A stretch of 64,000 nt of DNA from Atherix ibis (GCA_958298945.1 OY282605.1:9385811-9449810), one strand, 5' to 3'; shown: positions 1 through 11,035, counted from the first letter of the stretch. Program-made: numbers and translations. Notes: generated by a model from the letters alone, not told the origin.

Positions 1-170
1 AGCCAATGACATTTTTAGACTAAAATACGCACGCGGATACAATGGCTCTTTTTCGCGGGGACAATGTATTCTTCACACTCACTTGAGGGCTTTCAGAACC
101 CTATACACGGACATTTGACTTATTGACGTATCCACCTAACAAGAAATTACCCTCATCGATTGAATGAACA
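1..170 (-). pseudogene. DD41D-type transposase relic, cut by the window edge
   Basis: Reading the minus strand down from about 166 gives a segment resembling the first catalytic block of the DD41D family: 'IDEGNFLLGGYVNKSN', a stop where Trp is expected, then 'GSESPQVSV'. Relatives in this window read DEAHF...GYVNKQN...WGSENPQV at the same place. The first catalytic Asp is kept. The stop and the absence of the upstream transposase in the right register show it is dead. The rest lies beyond base 1. It has the same orientation as the fuller relic next to it, so the two may be a head-to-tail pair or one rearranged copy. Confidence 0.7.
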
Positions 171-204
171 TCCAATCGGCGTATCTTCTGAGCATTCAAT
201 GATT

Positions 205-1182
205 GGTTAAATAATCCATAATTACTGATGCTTCCAATTTTTGACCAGCTTGTACAATAAATCCGGCCTAATTTCATGTATTTGGCATTCAGTATTCAAT
301 TCTAATGCATCAATGGTTGCTGGTTTATTTTATCAACTCGGCAAAATTTTCCCTCAATAAACCGTTTATGGCATGGACTGTGTGGCACGTAGAGTCGATT
401 TGTATTCGTTAAATCAATATCTTCCAATTCAGGCAAAAAATAGTTCGTTATCATCGATCTTGATCGTTCACCATTAACAGTAAGGCCAACTCCATCCTCA
501 TTTTGAAGAAAAAAAAAAATAAACAATAAAGACCACCGACCATAAACCACACCAAACAGTCACTTTTTCCGAATGTAACAGTTTCTCGCGAATAATTTGT
601 GAATTGTCTGCAACCCAATATCGACAATTTTGTTTACTCATCGATTCAGAGAGATGAAAATGTGCCTCATCTCAGAAGATGATTTTTTTTTAAAAATCAG
701 CATCATTTCCAACTTGTTCCAGAGCAAAATCAGCAAATTCACTGCATTTGTTTAAGGATGTAAAGCCAAATCTAAACCCCGAAGTTCGCCATTTTGTTGT
801 CGCAGACAGACCCAAATTTTGAGATTCCCTTAAAATCAATAAATTTGCGTCTTCATAAACATTTCGACAGGATCTTTGTCCTACTGACCCGCGAACAAAT
901 AATGAGCACACTAAGCCGACTATAACGACCATAAATTGGAAAAGGTGCTCGATAAGTTGCAATAAAAGAACGATTATTTTCATTAAATAATTAGATAATT
1001 TCCAAGCGTTATTGGGGTGGGTATCTTTCTATGAATAAATTGCAAACCTTAATAAATACAACTGACAGTTACATAGAATTTTGACATTTCAAATATGGCC
1101 ACACGCTTCATTTGAAAGCATATCATACTTCATTGAAAACTCGCTTATTTGACTATACTTTCTGCACTGCATAATGGATAAC
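205..1182 (-). mobile_element. Degenerate DD41D (rosa-like) transposon, best-preserved transposase relic
   Basis: The 5' end is a degraded terminal repeat ending in GGATAACC at 1175-1182. On the minus strand, 983-690 gives an open stretch with the family's N-terminal helix-turn-helix region ('VYEDANLLI', 'SQNLGLSATTKWR') and 'FADFALEQVGNDADF'. After two in-frame stops come the first catalytic block 'DEAHFHLSE' and 'EKVTVWCGLW'. A slip in a poly-T run restores the frame at about 515-300: 'LTVNGERSRSMITNYF' and 'PELEDIDL'. An internal deletion then removes the second and third catalytic blocks, and a C-terminal segment, 'TIDALELN...IHEIRPDLLYKLVKNW', follows to about 245. The lesions are therefore two stops, one frameshift and one large deletion. 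Confidence 0.78.
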
Positions 1183-2831
1183 CCGTTAATCTTTTGGTTA
1201 AAAATATTTAAAAAAGTCATGCAATTTTTTTAAATATTTTTAACCAAATATCCTATAAAAAAAATATGATAAAAACTATAAATTAAAAATTTTTTTTTAG
1301 TCGAATCCAAGTCACTGAAAAAGGACATAAAACAGTAGCAAAAAAAAACGTCAATTAAGCCGAAATTGCACTCCTCTTAAAGACTGCATATCAACAAGTT
1401 ACTCGTAAAAAAATTATCTCAACTGTCACTCTTTAAAGGATGTGAGAACATTTTTGTACAAACATACATACACACTCACACACGCACAGTTAATTATCAA
1501 TCCTGCTCCATCTATTGGAATATTCTTCATTTATCTCTTCCATCCTTACCCGCATAGATCGATAAAAGTTGATCAACACATTTGATAGGTTTTTATTATT
1601 TTAAGATTCATTTTCGTTTTTTTTTTACCACCGTTGAACATCACGTCGAGTCTGTCGCCTGCTCGACTTTAGGTCTTATGTAAATGTCATCAATAAAAAG
1701 CAACAGAAATTGTCATTCTGAACTGACAATTTTACAAAAATCGTAAGTGAACAAATGTAAAAATAAAAAAGAAGAAAAACGAAACTTGAATCAACAATCA
1801 TTCAGTGAACGTACAAGCAAGAACCACTTTTGACGGGAGGAGACTCTCGAGAACGTGGGATTACCCATGCACATTAGAGAAAGGTTGAGGGCGGACTTGT
1901 CTAGTCTAAGGGAAGGTGTGTGAAACGTTCTCCAGCACCAGAAAAGGTACAATAGAAATCAATCAATAAATGGAAAATTAAAAATCAAAGAAAATAAATT
2001 TTGCAGTTGGGGGAAAAGCAAAACGAATGACAGTTTCTTGTCAAGAAAACTAATCTGAACATTTAATAGTCGAACACGTGACGTCAGGTGATTTCCTTTT
2101 GGGATGATGGAAGAGAATTATTTTGAATTTTTTTTTTTACCTGACGTAGAGTAAGTAAATACTATATGCAATGTACGTTGTTCTAGACTGTAGAGAGTAA
2201 ACGACTCGCATAATCGGCAAAAAAAAACAGCAGTTATTATGCAGAATTTCTTATTCTAAAACAGTGCAATAATAATAATTATTATTATTTGTGTGTTTTT
2301 TCATTATCGTTTATGATTTGAATTCTGTAGAAACAACAATTGCAGGAAATGATGGTGATGCAGTGCACCTCGTCTATTAATTCCTACAATAATTATGCAT
2401 TGGGACGAGGGTGGTTTGGAAGTGTTTTCCACTTAATTGAAAATCAGCACAACTGCCCGCGTGTACACACACGTAAGAGGAAATCGTGCAAATTAAAAAT
2501 GTTCGTGGATACACACTATCAGTATTCACAGTTGATAATTTTTTCGCATCTATCATCTATGGACTCGATTAATTGTCCATATTTTAGACTGAGACGAATG
2601 ACAAGAGTTTGGTTTGAACGCGTAGATTATTATTGAAAATATGCAGAACGTTTGACGTTGTTTGGGGCCGATAGGGAAGATGATTGACGCCATTCTATGG
2701 TATTGGCTTAATGTCTCAGTTAATTTTTTTCTCTCTGTTTTGAAATTAGCATACCATATGAGGTTATATTGATAAATTGAAATAATAACAAATACTTCGA
2801 CGCGAAATTAATTACTTCTAAAAATCAACTT
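1183..2831. other. A+T-rich spacer, no gene recognised
   Basis: I see no supported gene. A 98-codon open frame on the plus strand at 2340-2636 has no recognisable domain and lies in ordinary A+T-rich sequence. A short G+C-richer patch at about 1830-1930 could be a non-coding exon or regulatory DNA, but there are no splice or domain data to support that. A short (ATA/AAT) run occurs near 2265-2290. Confidence 0.5.
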
Positions 2832-3543
2832 TCAATTCAATTTGTACTTTCGAAAGTAAATTTAAATAAAAATTGTTGCTATGAGACTTATTGCAGGACA
2901 CGATCCTTTTTAGATAAATAGTTTTTGAATGACTTTTTTGCATATTTCAGTCTGAAGTTCGTCCATTTCTTGGCAGATGGTGTATTTTTAAATGATCTAA
3001 AGTTTGAGGATTTATTATGTTCAACAGCGTCAAATTTTTATCTAATTTCGAAATTCAGCAGGTACTTTTGCTTCAACAAATCTGAAATTTATCGTATTGT
3101 GTGGCTTGTGGTGCATTCCTTTTGAAACCACATATGATCCAGATTGAAATATTCAAGTTCGCGGAACCAAAAAGATCGGCTAGCGCTCAGAATTGACGGT
3201 AGACGTTTCTGCTTCTATATTCTCAAATAAATATGCGACAACTATAATCCTTTAGACAAAAAAAAACCACACCAGATAGTCACTTTTCACGATTACAGTA
3301 GCTTCCTCATATTAACTTGTGGGTTTTCAAAGCCTCATATATGGTCATTTTAATTATTGACGTATCCACTTAGTGAGACGCAAAATCACGTCTCTTATAG
3401 AAAAATTTTCAATTTAGAACTATTTTTTATGCAATGGTAAAACTTAAACTAACTTAATGTCATATTTCATGACATTTACGATATTTGACAGCTGTCAAAT
3501 GACTGGATTGCTAATTTTCTGTACCACAAAATGAATAACTGGG
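2832..3543 (-). mobile_element. Degenerate DD41D (rosa-like) transposon, internally deleted
   Basis: The left end (about 2832-2860) matches the family's 3' terminus, with 'CAATTTGTACTTTCGAAAGT' as a degraded version. The right end at about 3543 matches the 5' terminus as 'TACCACAAAATGAATAACT', with the palindrome ATTTGACAGCTGTCAAAT inside it at 3483-3500. On the minus strand, fragments of transposase survive: 'LSGYVNN', 'FENPQVN', and near 3160 'RELEYFNLDHMWFQKECTT', where Glu replaces the second catalytic Asp. Stops and frame changes interrupt all blocks. Its 5' terminus is the first unit of the tandem array that continues to the right. Confidence 0.75.
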
Positions 3544-4170
3544 TGTTATAGACTTTTTAAAAATATTTATAATTTTGAACAATCTTTTATATAATGGCAA
3601 ATCTCAAAATAAATTACTGCCATATTTGATGACTTATATATTATTTGACAGCTGTCAAATGACTGGATTGTGGACTTTCTGAACTACAAAATGGCTAACT
3701 GGATAGTATAAACTTTTTAAAAAGAATTTTAGAAGTTGAACAATATTTTATATAATGGCAAATCTTAAACTACAATCACTTAATGCCATATTTGATGACT
3801 TATATATTTGACAGCTGTCAAATGACTGGGTTGTGGATATTCTGAACCACAAAATGGATAAGTAGATGGCATCGACTTTTTAATAAAACTTTACAAGTTG
3901 AACAATATTTTATATAATGGCAAACCCTAGCGTTATATTTGATGACTTATATATTTGACAGCTGTCAAATGACTGGGTTATAGACTTTCCGTACCACAAA
4001 ATGGCTAACTGGATAGTATAGAACTTTTAAAAAGAACTTTACAAGTTGAACAATATTTAATATAATGGCAAATCTTAAACTAACTTAATGCCATATTTGA
4101 TGACTTATATATTTGACAGCTGTCAAATAACTGGGTGGAGAACTTTCCGAACAGCAAAATGGATGGTATA
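3483..4170. repeat. Tandem array of five transposon-end units, ~147-163 bp period
   Basis: The 18-bp palindrome ATTTGACAGCTGTCAAAT occurs at 3483, 3643, 3806, 3953 and 4111, giving steps of 160, 163, 147 and 158. Each copy is followed by 'GACTGG', a stretch like 'ACTTTC-GAACCACAAAATGG', then the same filler containing 'TTGAACAATATTTTATATAATGGCAAA' in variant form. The palindrome and flank are the 5' terminus of the DD41D element that ends at about 3543, so the array looks like repeated duplication of that terminus plus about 100 bp of neighbouring sequence. No coding potential is seen. Confidence 0.88.
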
Positions 4171-5452
4171 AAATTTTTTTTTTTTTTTAAAATGGAGAAC
4201 TTGCAGCCAAACTTTTTTTGCAATATTTCTTCTTTATTTGATTCTGTCTGGTTATTATTATTATTCTTTCCGTTTTCATTGTAAAAAACTTGCACCTGGC
4301 ATTATGATTTTGTTGCGAATTCAATTTTTTTGTTTTGTTTTTGTTTCTTTCGTTATTTTCCAAAATGAAGTGGCAAAACGCATCAACTTCGAAAGACAAC
4401 CTTCCAGTTAGAAATTACCCCTTTTAAAAGTGCACCATTTTTTTCTTCGTTAATTTGTTGTTGTTTTTTTTAAATGGCTATGCTGTAGATTTTAGAATAA
4501 GACACAATTTTAGTTTTATTTGGATACCCTTGTTTATGCATTCGATAATTTTATGTGGTAACGTGGAAGGAATAAAAGAGAGAATATATGTTCAAAGGAA
4601 CCATGTACGTACAAAAGAACTCTGTGCGAGCAGGACTGACTGATACTGCAGAAGGACAGGGTGCAGAGAGAATAGTTAACCACTGTGCACAGTTGTTGTC
4701 CACTCAACGGTCAGTCTGTACAGAGGATATTATATGACCAGCAGACTTTTTATGTGTGGTGGTCTCGTCGAAATCAGAAACTATCAAAAACCCGAACAAG
4801 ACAAAAAGGAGCGTAATCGAGGCAGAAAACATCTGCTGTTGATGGTGTTTTTGTACAAAAAAATATGAAAAGGCGAGTTGGAAAAAAAACAGATTTTATT
4901 GATAACGAAAATATGAAAAAGGTGCACACCATAAGAATATTTTGGTTCGTTTTGCTTTTCAAAAAAAAAAAAACACACAACCCACTTTAAAGTAAAATGA
5001 AAACCAATCCAGTGGAATAATTCCGGATTACGTACAAACGAACTGTGTCCTTTCAAAAAGAGATCCCTAACAACTGAGCTCACAATATCGTACAAGTATT
5101 TAATCTTTGATTTAATAGAGTTGTGAACACCTTCATTTTATTCTGGATTGTTTGTTTTTTTTGGTACACGGCTAAGAACACCTGGCGAATTTTAATTTTA
5201 GGCGTACATGTCCGCCTGTTTCTCAGCTGCCATCGAATCACTTATTTACTATAGAGCAGCCAGCGTCAGTTATTTTGTGCGATTTTCTTGCGAGGCATTT
5301 ACTTCCACACACCAACTAGAATAAATTGTAATATTCTCATTTAACTAATTACCTGCCATATGGCAAGGACACTATAATTAACCGTAGCCATGCAACGCTT
5401 CTGGAATATTAAATTTTTTCGAATGCGTACGTTTTTAAAAACAAAATTAATA
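4171..5452. other. A+T-rich spacer, no gene recognised
   Basis: Low-complexity A/T runs dominate. The open frames of about 60-100 codons here are rich in Phe, Lys and Asn and show no domain. A patch at about 4560-4740 is less A+T-rich but unrecognised. I see no element termini until the transposon beginning at 5453. Confidence 0.5.
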
Positions 5453-6232
5453 GGTTATCCGTTTTGTGATTTGGAAATTACAATCTTATCATTTGACAGC
5501 TGTCAAACACTATTGTCACCCAACATGGCATTTAATTGGTTTAAGATTTGCCTTTTTATCGTAAAGATTTTAACGATTTTTTGTAGCGTGTTAAAATTGC
5601 AACTTTCTTCAAAACTATCTTCAGTAACGAGGCTCATTTCTCGCTCAGTGGATACGTTAATAAGCAAAATGGTCGTATAAAGGGCTCTGAAAACCCACAA
5701 GTAACTGTGGAGAGGCTATTTTATTCGCGAAAAGTGACTGTCTGCTGGGGTAAAGGTGTCATTGGATCGTATTTCTTAGAAATTTTGACGGCTCCAGTCG
5801 TTTTGACCTGACCTTGACGATAATAATCTGGACCATACGCAACTAGCCACACAATAGGATAAATTTTGGCTTTACTGCGTGAAAAATTTCCAAAATGCGC
5901 AGTTTAGCCCTAAAGATTGTGAAATTTGATGTCGTTGGACTTAGTCTGATGGGGCTACCCTATTTACGCAGATAATCCTCATATTTTAAAGCATATAAAA
6001 ACCAACACCCATCAAGAAATAACCAAATTACACCTGCGAAATCTGCAAAAAAATCCTCAAAAATAATCTCAAAATAATGGAGTTTCGCGAAAAGTTTTTT
6101 GAATAATGCTCTATTTCAAGCATAATGGCAATGCTCAATTAATATAATGAAATAATAATTTTATCGAAAGCTGAATTTTCGGTGTTTTTTATTGTATATT
6201 AATTTACTTCCCAAAACACTAATTGGATAACC
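5453..6232 (+). mobile_element. Deleted DD41D (rosa-like) transposon with both ends
   Basis: The left end reads GGTTATCCGTTTTGTGA from 5453, preceded by TA at 5451-5452, with the subterminal palindrome TTTGACAGCTGTCAAA at 5492-5507. The right end finishes '...AATTGGATAACC' at 6232 and carries the family's distinct 3' subterminal sequence. Inside, 5605-5790 encodes in one unbroken plus-strand frame 'FSNEAHFSLSGYVNKQN', then 'GSENPQVTVERL' and 'KVTVCWGKGVIGSYF'. The first catalytic Asp is Asn (SNEAHF). The second and third catalytic blocks are missing, consistent with the short length of about 780 bp. Confidence 0.82.
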
Positions 6233-6499
6233 TCTCATAGCCTTTAAGAAGTCAGTTTATACCCAAAATACTATATGATGGCGTTATACTCTTTTTATAA
6301 TTAGCCTTTATATATAAAATTCGCATACTAATTTTGAATAATCAAAACTCTTTTCAAAAATTATCAATAAAATTGAGAATACCTTAAAATGTGCTCTACT
6401 ATTTTTTATGAATATTACTCTTCAGTGATTATCAAAATCATATTACGTAATTAATTGAAAGAATAATTTTCAAGAGGAAAATAATAATTAAAATGGCAA

Positions 6500-6599
6500 C
6501 GCTCAATCAATATAATGAAATCAAAATTTAATCGAAATCTTAATTTTAAGTACAGTTTATTTAAATTGACTTTCCAAAACACAAATTGGATAACCTTTT
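6500..6599 (+). mobile_element. Solo 3' end of a DD41D-type transposon
   Basis: The sequence at about 6515-6599 repeats the 3' subterminal and terminal pattern of the family (ATAATGAAAT...ATCGAAA...TTTCC-AAACACAAATTGGATAACC) about 367 bp after the previous such end at 6232. I could not find transposase or a 5' end between the two. It is therefore either a tandemly duplicated end or the remnant of a second copy. Confidence 0.65.
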
Positions 6600-6622
6600 T
6601 CATCAACTACAAAAAATTCTAA

Positions 6623-6651
6623 TGAAAACAACACTAGCGCCATCTATTAGA
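6623..6651. repeat. Left arm of a 29-bp inverted repeat bracketing the MADF-BESS gene
   Basis: The 29 bases here match the reverse complement of 9723-9751 with three mismatches; the shared core includes AAACAACACTA and CGCCATCT. The arm lies 24 bp beyond the transposon end at 6599. The right arm lies about 22 bp before the transposon end at 9774. The two arms are about 3.07 kb apart, with the MADF-BESS gene between them. Confidence 0.8.
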
Positions 6652-6851
6652 CGATAGCTCAAACACGAAAGTTATAAACATTTCTTCTTTTATAATTGAC
6701 CATATAATGGTAGGTATCATGAGATCCTTAACTGACCGATATCCTTTGGAGCCCACGTACCCATAACCCCCCATCCTCTCTCCCCAAAATTCCACAAACA
6801 TAATAAAACGAACTTTTAAAAAATTTTCCAAATGTTCAATAAACATTTCAC

Positions 6852-6857
6852 TTTATT
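6852..6857 (-). promoter_or_regulatory. Probable poly(A) signal of the MADF-BESS gene
   Basis: AATAAA on the minus strand, about 127 nt downstream of the stop codon at 6984, is at a plausible distance for the mRNA 3' end. The assignment is by position only. Confidence 0.5.
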
Positions 6858-6983
6858 GGCTGGAAGATTATAATAGTACACTACTAATACTAAAATATAA
6901 TTAAACCTAATATATGCGCGATCACCTTCTAAAGGTGAAATGATGGCGATTGCTATTTGCCGGAACACAACATGTGAGTTAAA

Positions 6984-8360
6984 TCAGCCAGTCGGATACG
7001 GATGATTGTATGGATTATAGCCGACTTGTTCAACGGCTAGGCCACGTTTGATCGAATGCATTATTTCCATTTTCACATCGAATTTCCTTTCGGGAGGGAC
7101 ACTCTTCAGATCCGAAAGTAACGACAATAAAAAGTGTCGATCATCGTCGTCGTTTTGTTTCAACTCTTGCTGTTCACGTTGTTGTAAACTCTTTTTGAAA
7201 AAATCGATTATTTGATTTTCACTACTATCGTTTGTGGCACATTTTTGCTTTTTCAGGATCGGTTCACATGTTGCCGAGGGGATTATTTGACTGTCGCTAA
7301 CATCTTCGTCGAAGGTACTAAAATTCAAATATACAACAACAACAAAAAAAAAGAAAGGATAAAAGAAATTTAACACAATAATTTTTCACAATTATTAAAT
7401 TGGACTAGATTTTTTTATTGTGAAATGATTGTTGTCTTACTTTGCAGCGCCAATAAGGAATGCCATCTGATCAAAGTACATGTAAGTCTTCCAGTTTATG
7501 GTTGCTCCTGGTTTCATTCGCTTTCTTTTTGATAATTCGCGGGCAAATGAGTTTCTTAGATTCTTCCATTTTTTTCGAATTTCCTTAGCTATAAAAAAAG
7601 GGGGGGCATGCTTAGATAAATTTTTTGAAAGTTTTTCTAAACTTTTTCAAAGTAATTAGGACTTTTTTGGTAAATAGTTAGAAATTTTTTTCTTTAATTT
7701 CAACATGGAATTAGTCTATTTATATTGCTATAAACAAAAACAACAATTTTATTAAATTTATTTTATAAATTAAATGATTTTTTACTAAAGGTTGCTTTGC
7801 GATTTTTTACGAGTTTCCAAAGGTGGTAATGGTAATTTTTCAACAAAAAAATTCTAAATGAACGCCATAAAAACTATCCTCACTTCTTCAAGTTTGACGC
7901 CGTTACTGAACTTTAGATAGACAGACGCCGACCTATCATCAATAGACACAAATTTACATGAAAAATTTCATGGCCTCACAACGTTTTTTTTTATTTTTAT
8001 TATTTAACTGATGTTTTCTGACATGTTTAAAAGGAAGTGCATCCTATTTTTGAAATCTGTGATAACCTTAAAAAAAATGGAGGCTTTTTTTTAAATTGAA
8101 TAAATTTGAAATTGAAATAAAAATAAGCCGCGCGAGTCAGTTGGGGGGAGGGGGGGTGACCAGTCTAATGTCTTACAAATTTCTGTATGCCGCTCCGGTG
8201 TTAGCTGGTCGTAGTCCTCATGCAGTGCACGGGCCACTTCCACCCAGCATTGTTGTTTCTTCTTTTTGTCCAAATATTCACTGCTGGAAGTATCCCACAG
8301 ACAAGGACGCAATTCGATAAGTTTTATAAAACGTTTATTCTCCGAAATGCTACGCTCCAT
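6984..8360 (-). CDS. MADF-BESS domain protein, three-exon gene (221 aa)
   Basis: Exons on the minus strand are 8360-8177, 7588-7441 and 7317-6984. Both introns have GT donors (GTAAGA) and AG acceptors (TATAG, TTTTAG). The phases agree (1, then 2) and give 666 nt including the stop. The ATG at 8360 has an in-frame TGA two codons upstream. The N-terminal half (about residues 10-98) is a MADF domain, a Myb-like DNA-binding fold: 'FIKLIELRPCLWD' in exon 1, then 'KKWKNLRNSFARELSK' and 'WKTYMYFDQMAFL' in exon 2. An acidic linker with 'NDDDD' follows. Residues 172-206 are a BESS motif, 'FLLSLLSDLKSVPPERKF', known in this family for protein-protein contacts and dimerisation. Proteins of this layout (Adf-1 type) are usually sequence-specific nuclear regulators; the targets cannot be told. 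I infer splicing from sequence only. The gene is flanked on both sides by DD41D transposon ends. Confidence 0.88.
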
Positions 8361-9599
8361 TATTCAACAACAAAAAAATGTACGTCGTTTTTTAAGCAAA
8401 AGTAAAAGAAAAAAAAAGTCCAAATTGGCGATCGAAAATTTTGACGCCACAAAGTTAGTAGGGAAGCGCACCGTGAACGCAAGGCAAGACGATGTGGACT
8501 CGAAGCAAAAACAAAGCGTCCGCCAAAGCCAGAATGACACCGAAGCATACGTCTCACTCTCACTGCACGATACCGTACCGCACTACACCGCCACAAGTTT
8601 CCACTCGCTAAAGCAACAACAACAGCAACTATTTGACTGCTTGAACAAAACCGAACTGGTGCACACGGTATGACTGAATGACACGTCGGTCGCTGAGATA
8701 CTGAATTTCTCTCGACAGCGGGAGTATCTTTGTGCGATGCGATTCATGCAGAAAGGAGACACGCTGCTCGTTCGCTCACTCAGATGGCGGCTCAACTTAG
8801 TCGCCCAGTCAAGAGAGCCAGAAAATTCGGTGTCAGCAGCTTGTGCTACTCTGCGCTGAGCGCAACGTGATACTCACACTGAGCTGAGTTGAATAGTGTA
8901 GCGAGTGCGGCGAGTGTATGTCACTGGCTGTGGCTGTAGTATCCACACACAAGTTGCTCGTTCACTTTTCCGCTCTTAAGGGCCATTGCGGCTGGCTGCT
9001 TTTTCTGCCTTAACAGACTGTGTACTAGGGATTAGCATAGGCGGCTGGTATTTGCGTTTGTGTTGTACGTTGCAGTGTACGGTTTTGGTCTGCTTTGCTT
9101 TACGTGCGCTCAGTTTTTGCCCTTTTCGGCTACTTGGCATCAAGCGCTACAGCGATGGTAATTTATGTATGCGATGCGCTCTCACCGTGTGCGCTGAAGC
9201 TGGTCGAGTTGCTGAGTAGCATGCGAGGAGTAGCCTTGCAAGCGTATGCGTGTCGATAGCGATGGTTGTGTATCTAGTGGACAGTAGCCGTCGCGTTGAT
9301 GTGTTTCCTTGGGTCCGTACTACACTGACGTGGGACTGTTAAGAGAATACGCCACCGAGTGTAGTGGGTTATCGGTAGTTGGCCTACTCCCAAACGTGTA
9401 TTCTGTGGTGCGGTTATACTGTACACGTTTCTGAGCTGCTGAATTCGTGCGGCGTGCATTCTTTTTCGAATTGGCGGTAATTTTCTTGTCCATCGTTGGT
9501 GGGTAACAGTAAAAATGTGAATTTGAAGTCGTCAATTTCAACCAACCATAAGGACTTTTACCATTAAAACCAGGAATGCACATTTTTTGTTACTATAGG
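8361..9599. promoter_or_regulatory. G+C-richer block upstream of the MADF-BESS gene
   Basis: This stretch has visibly higher G+C and more varied sequence than its surroundings, with CAACAACAACAGCAAC near 8608 and repeated CTCACTC/GAGTG words. It starts at the MADF-BESS start codon and is the natural place for that gene's 5' UTR and promoter, and possibly a divergent transcript. The open frames on either strand here show no domain, and several overlap exon 1 in antisense, so I do not call them genes. No core promoter element is certain. Confidence 0.4.
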
Positions 9600-9722
9600 G
9601 AATTATCCAATTTCTGCTTGGGAAAGTTAAGTTAAATACAAACATTTCCTTTTATTGACTTTGTGAGATTTTGTGGGTGTTTTTGATACTTGGACCATCA
9701 TGTAAAAATGACCACGTTATAA
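9600..9722 (-). mobile_element. Solo 3' end of a DD41D-type transposon
   Basis: From about 9600 the sequence 'GAATTATCCAATTTCTGC', then 'GGGAAAGTTAAGTTAAAT', matches the family's 3' terminus in inverted orientation. No transposase follows before the next such end at 9774. This doubling of the 3' end mirrors the doubled ends at 6232 and 6599 on the other side of the MADF-BESS gene. Confidence 0.6.
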
Positions 9723-9751
9723 TCTAACAGATGGCGGTAGTGTTGTTTACA
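9723..9751. repeat. Right arm of the 29-bp inverted repeat bracketing the MADF-BESS gene
   Basis: Reverse complement of 6623-6651 with three mismatches. It contains AGATGGCGGTAGTG where the left arm has the complement of AGATGGCGCTAGTG. It sits just outside the transposon end beginning at 9774. Confidence 0.8.
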
Positions 9752-9886
9752 GTCAATTTCAATTGGAATTCAATGTAATAATCCATTTTGTGCTTCGAAA
9801 AGTAAAGTGAAATAAAAGACACTTTAAATTCATATTTCGATAAAATTTTTATTTCATTATATTGCTGGGACCTTGTTATTATGCAT

Positions 9887-11035
9887 AAAATTTAAATGGC
9901 CCCAAAATAATTTTTAGAGGACCCGATCCTTTTTAGGTATCTTTCGATAGAAATTTTTGCACATTTCGTTCTGTAATTTGTGCTTTGGAAAGAAAAGTCA
10001 CTGTTAGTGTCATCGATGAGACACAACTGGCGTCAGTTTTTCTGTTCTGCATATTTATGAAGATCTCAACCGGATTTTCCAGTAACAAGTATTAATAAAA
10101 TATCGGATTTAGAATTACTTATAGAAAAAGTTCTTAAATGACATGTTATGCCATCTATTGAAGTTGAAAGGAAGCTATACAACTTCGTAGATGGCGTTGA
10201 ATGTCAATTTAGATTTTATTTTAATGACATTAGCTGCCTTCTATTGAGACAATTTTGCTACTCATAAGTACTTGCGAGTAGATGCCCAATGGGACGCAGA
10301 ATTTACTGACATATAACCTCAAAATATTCAACAACAATAATGAGTTGATTCACACATAAACAATAAAAACACAAAATATGACACTTCAACATAGCCAACG
10401 AACCCGCTAAGCCATCTATTTTCTTTTTGGGAACTAAAATCCCCTACCGTAAATTGTATGCGTAACTACTCATACGAAGTACTCATTTGTATGAGCAAGA
10501 GTAGTTGCGAGTAGCTAGAAGTACTTGTGAGTAGCAAAATTTTCCCAATGGAAGCCAGTTATTATGTCATTATATGCTATTATGCGTCATTTAAATGGTC
10601 GTTACTAAATTCGTGCAGGACTCGATTTTTTTGGGGTAATTTTTGATAGAAATTTTTGAACATTTCGGAAAGAAAACTCACTGTCAGTATCACCGATGAG
10701 ACACAACTGGTGTCAGTTTTTCTGTTCTGCATATTTATGAAGATCTCAACCGAATTTTCCAGTAACAAGTATTAATAAAATATCAGATTAAGAATTACTT
10801 ATGGAAAAAGTTCTTAAATGACATGTTATGCCATCTATTGCAGTTGAAAGGAAGCTATACAACTTCGTAGATGGCGTCGAATGTCAATTTAGATTTTATT
10901 CTAATGATATTATGTCATTATATAGCTTGTACCTTGCTACTGTGCGTTATTTAAATGGCCGTTTTGAGACTTCGTGCAGAACTCGATCCTTTTGAGGTAA
11001 TTTTTTCACACTTTTTCGTTCATTTCGGTCCATTG
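9887..11035. repeat. Tandem duplication (~350-bp unit) inside the transposon
   Basis: The segment from 9987 ('GGAAAGAAAAGTCACTG') recurs at 10667. The offset of 680 bp drops to about 351 bp after subtracting the 329-bp MITE present only in the first copy. A third partial unit (to about 11035) repeats the 'TTTAAATGGCC...CTCGATCCTTTTGAGG' part. Copies are highly similar over more than 200 bp, so the duplication is younger than the transposon. Confidence 0.82.
10232..10560. mobile_element. MITE with 42-bp terminal inverted repeats
   Basis: The left arm (10232-10273) and the reverse complement of the right arm (10519-10560) agree at 36 of 42 positions, both containing AATTTTGCTACTCA followed by AAGTACTT. 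The interior of about 245 bp has no open frame and holds further GTACTC/GAGTAGT words that can pair. The matching position in the second copy of the host duplication (about 10909-10920) lacks the insert, which is direct evidence of insertion. The target duplication is very short (TTA or ATTA) and cannot be fixed exactly. The family is unknown to me. Confidence 0.78.

Noticed and set aside
2340..2636. 98-codon plus-strand frame
   Set aside because: No recognisable domain, ordinary composition and no splice context.
8266..8673. 135-codon plus-strand frame
   Set aside because: Its start overlaps exon 1 of the MADF-BESS gene in antisense and it has no domain; the MADF reading on the other strand is clearly real.
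8986..9219. 77-codon plus-strand frame in the G+C-rich block
   Set aside because: No domain and no partner exon; better explained as upstream DNA of the MADF-BESS gene.
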